DNA of 64,000 bases, taken from Massariosphaeria phaeospora. Taxonomy: Eukaryota > Ascomycota > Dothideomycetes > Pleosporales. The translations under genes were made by a program, and so were the position numbers. How positions within the stretch are numbered: the stretch's first letter is position 1; each line of letters starts with the position of its first letter. The notes under the pieces are model-generated. The model did no database searches. It saw only the letters and a program-made list of their open reading frames with translations, and had not been told where the DNA came from. The stretch is from positions 1,116,001-1,180,000 of the forward strand of contig JAADJZ010000010.1 in the NCBI GenBank assembly GCA_011032825.1. The letters are read 5' to 3'. Shown piece by piece: positions 62,470-64,000 of the stretch.

Positions 62470-63730
62470 GCTCATTGTGCGCATATCTTCGTTATCTTCA
62501 GCGTTTTGGCGTTTGTCTGAGCGTTTGTTTGATGAATCGGGGTTCTTGTCTTTGGTGGATTCGGGGATTCAAGCAAGGGGAAGATTGGAACGGTTCGGAT
62601 CGACAACTGGCTCTCGACAAACAACTGGACGACGGACGAACGGACAATGGACTTCCAAAAGGTAAGGAGTGTGTTTGTTATGCGTTTCTGTGACACTAAC
62701 AACGCAGACTCGCTCCCCGCAAGTGCGTTCTCTTTCTATCGGTGGAATCGTTTTCTCGCCGGATGAAGGGCCTTCGTGTGGGCGATCGGAAGTGGGCGCG
62801 TGTTCCTGTTTGAAACGCCCCAGCTACAATTTTCCATCTCTGTACATGGCGAACATGGCGTTGTTGGATGCGACACGGCGCAAAAAGGCGACCTTTTTTC
62901 TTTCTTTCCTCTCTATCATTCTCTGTGGGTGGCGGCTGGCTTGTGTCACGCACGCCCCCTTAGCCGAACGGACTGTCTACGGATCTTTCTTAGTAAGGGA
63001 GCAAATATGGGTCGTTGTCACGGAAGTTCTTCATGCTGCTACAAGTCGGTCGGTTTCTTCCGTCGAACACTGGTGCTGTTTATGGGTGGATGTTTTTTGA
63101 GGGCTTTTCGTGCGGATACCATACCATACCATACCATACCATACCATGTCCATGTCTTTGGATTGACTGAGGGATTGACTGGACGCACGGTGCTGTCGTG
63201 TGTGCCATGTCGGCTTCGTGTCGTCCGGTCGGTACATTTACCCAAGACTTAGCTGAACTGGAGGGGCTAAGAGATACATAATTGAAATCGAGCTGTTACG
63301 CTTCGTATAACTGGTTGTTTCTTTTTCGTTTTGGAGAGAGTGATAGTGGTTCGGGGTGTGTATGGGTAAGGAGGGAGGACGTTGGACTGGATTGTTGATT
63401 GAGATACTTGGGTGTCTTGCAAATGCATCCATGTCTCTTGAGCTACGTTCACTGAGTGGAGGATGACCAGAGCAGGGCAGGTGGGTCTGAGGGTATTTAT
63501 TTATATATCAAGAGAAGATATATATTTGGGTATTCGCGCTAGATACTAGAAATTACGAAAGAACGTCAGGGTGGCGCGCTGCGCCTTCGGTAAAGACAGC
63601 TAGGGGTTGCTGCTGGGAATCGCTCAATGAAAGCACGGAGAGATAGAAACAGACAGAGAGAAATAGTTCAAAAGAGCCGAGAAGAGAGGCATCCATCCAA
63701 CCCATCCTCATCCTCGATCGAAACCAACCC
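62470..63730. other. 3' region of PRP4 gene with ATACC microsatellite
   Basis: Includes splice-like signals downstream of the PRP4 stop (CTAACAACGCAG at about 62696-62707), six ATACC copies at 63116-63145, and a TATATAT-rich stretch near 63500-63525. The frames present have no domain. Confidence 0.5.
63116..63145. repeat. Pentanucleotide microsatellite ATACC x6
   Basis: Six perfect tandem copies. Lies between the PRP4 gene and the partial gene at the right end. Confidence 0.95.
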
Positions 63731-64000
63731 TCAAAACATATCCCCCACCCGCACACGCCCCATGCTCGCACTCCCACTCGCAACATGCCCACACCCCGCA
63801 CCCGTCCTCCCACCCACAATCTCCCACTCGCCCACCACATCGCCAACCCCCGCAATCCACTCGTTCTCTCCACCATCATCATCAACCCCGTATTCCGCAC
63901 TCGGTTCAGCATCCGGCGCCCCAACCACCACTCTACTCCTATCCGGCCGCAACTCGTACGCAATGCCGCTCCTCACGTCGCCTATGTAGCCGCCGAGCCG
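63731..64000 (-). CDS. C-terminal part of an unknown protein (5' end outside window)
   Basis: The minus frame is open from base 64000 to a TGA at 63731-63733, 89 residues. It reads RLGGYIGDVRSGIAYELRPD, VVVGAPDAEPSAEYGVDDDG, then a Gly/Val-rich end (WIAGVGDVVGEWEIVGGRTG, GSASMGRVRVGDMF). No upstream ATG is inside the window; the GTG at 63974-63976 is only where the frame was first counted. The composition is protein-like, but I recognise no domain. It could be the end of a beta-rich protein. Confidence 0.5.
   Translation of the reverse strand, partial: RLGGYIGDVRSGIAYELRPDRSRVVVGAPDAEPSAEYGVDDDGGENEWIAGVGDVVGEWEIVGGRTGAGCGHVASGSASMGRVRVGDMF

Overview
The window is nuclear DNA of a filamentous ascomycete, most likely a Dothideomycete (black-yeast or Capnodiales-like). 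That placement is inference from gene content. The evidence for a fungus is direct: short introns (about 45-80 nt) with GTRNGT donors, CTAAC/CTGAC-type branch sites and CAG/TAG acceptors, genes on both strands without operons, two Zn2Cys6 regulators, a HET-domain gene, a fasciclin/GPI cell-wall protein and a rhamnogalacturonan acetylesterase. I see no virus, rRNA, tRNA, CRISPR array or intact transposon.

Layout. 1-2.6 kb: end of a PPR-like mitochondrial protein and an Rtf2 homologue. 3.6-10.8 kb: two Zn2Cys6 transcription factors and a secreted rhamnogalacturonan acetylesterase. 11.3-18.1 kb: accessory-looking block with a BTB-like gene on the minus strand, a possible tiny gene, and a tandem pair of paralogues that both carry reading-frame lesions. 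18.6-25.1 kb, minus strand: YggS/PLPBP-type PLP-binding protein, Sip5-like RING protein, secreted aldose 1-epimerase. 25.8-33.8 kb, plus strand: HET-domain protein, alpha/beta hydrolase, large disordered protein with one C-terminal membrane segment. 35.6-39 kb: two-domain fasciclin protein, a conserved membrane protein, an NTF2-like protein. 39.2-41.4 kb: an ORF-poor tandem array of about 250-370 bp repeats, each with a TATA-like box followed about 100-135 nt later by an ATGTCT start-like codon. 41.8-46.8 kb, minus strand: a two-TM protein, a PPxY-rich protein and a BTB protein. 47.8-50.1 kb: two small plus-strand genes found mainly by joining exons. 50.7-55.5 kb, minus strand: intradiol dioxygenase, small HMG/YABBY-like protein, Dap1/MAPR cytochrome-b5-like protein. 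56.5-62.5 kb, plus strand: Pmp3-like protein, disordered/coiled-coil protein, PRP4 spliceosomal kinase. The window ends in a partial minus-strand gene.

Most conserved genes here are housekeeping and act independently: Rtf2 and PRP4 in replication/splicing, Dap1 in sterol/P450 chemistry, YggS in PLP balance, Sip5 in Snf1 signalling. The extracellular set (acetylesterase, aldose epimerase, fasciclin protein) fits a plant- or surface-associated lifestyle. The most unusual features are the 39.2-41.4 kb promoter-start-codon repeat array, the doubly broken paralogue pair at 14.5-18.1 kb, and several introns whose length is a multiple of three and which contain no stop, so that spliced and unspliced forms are both open.
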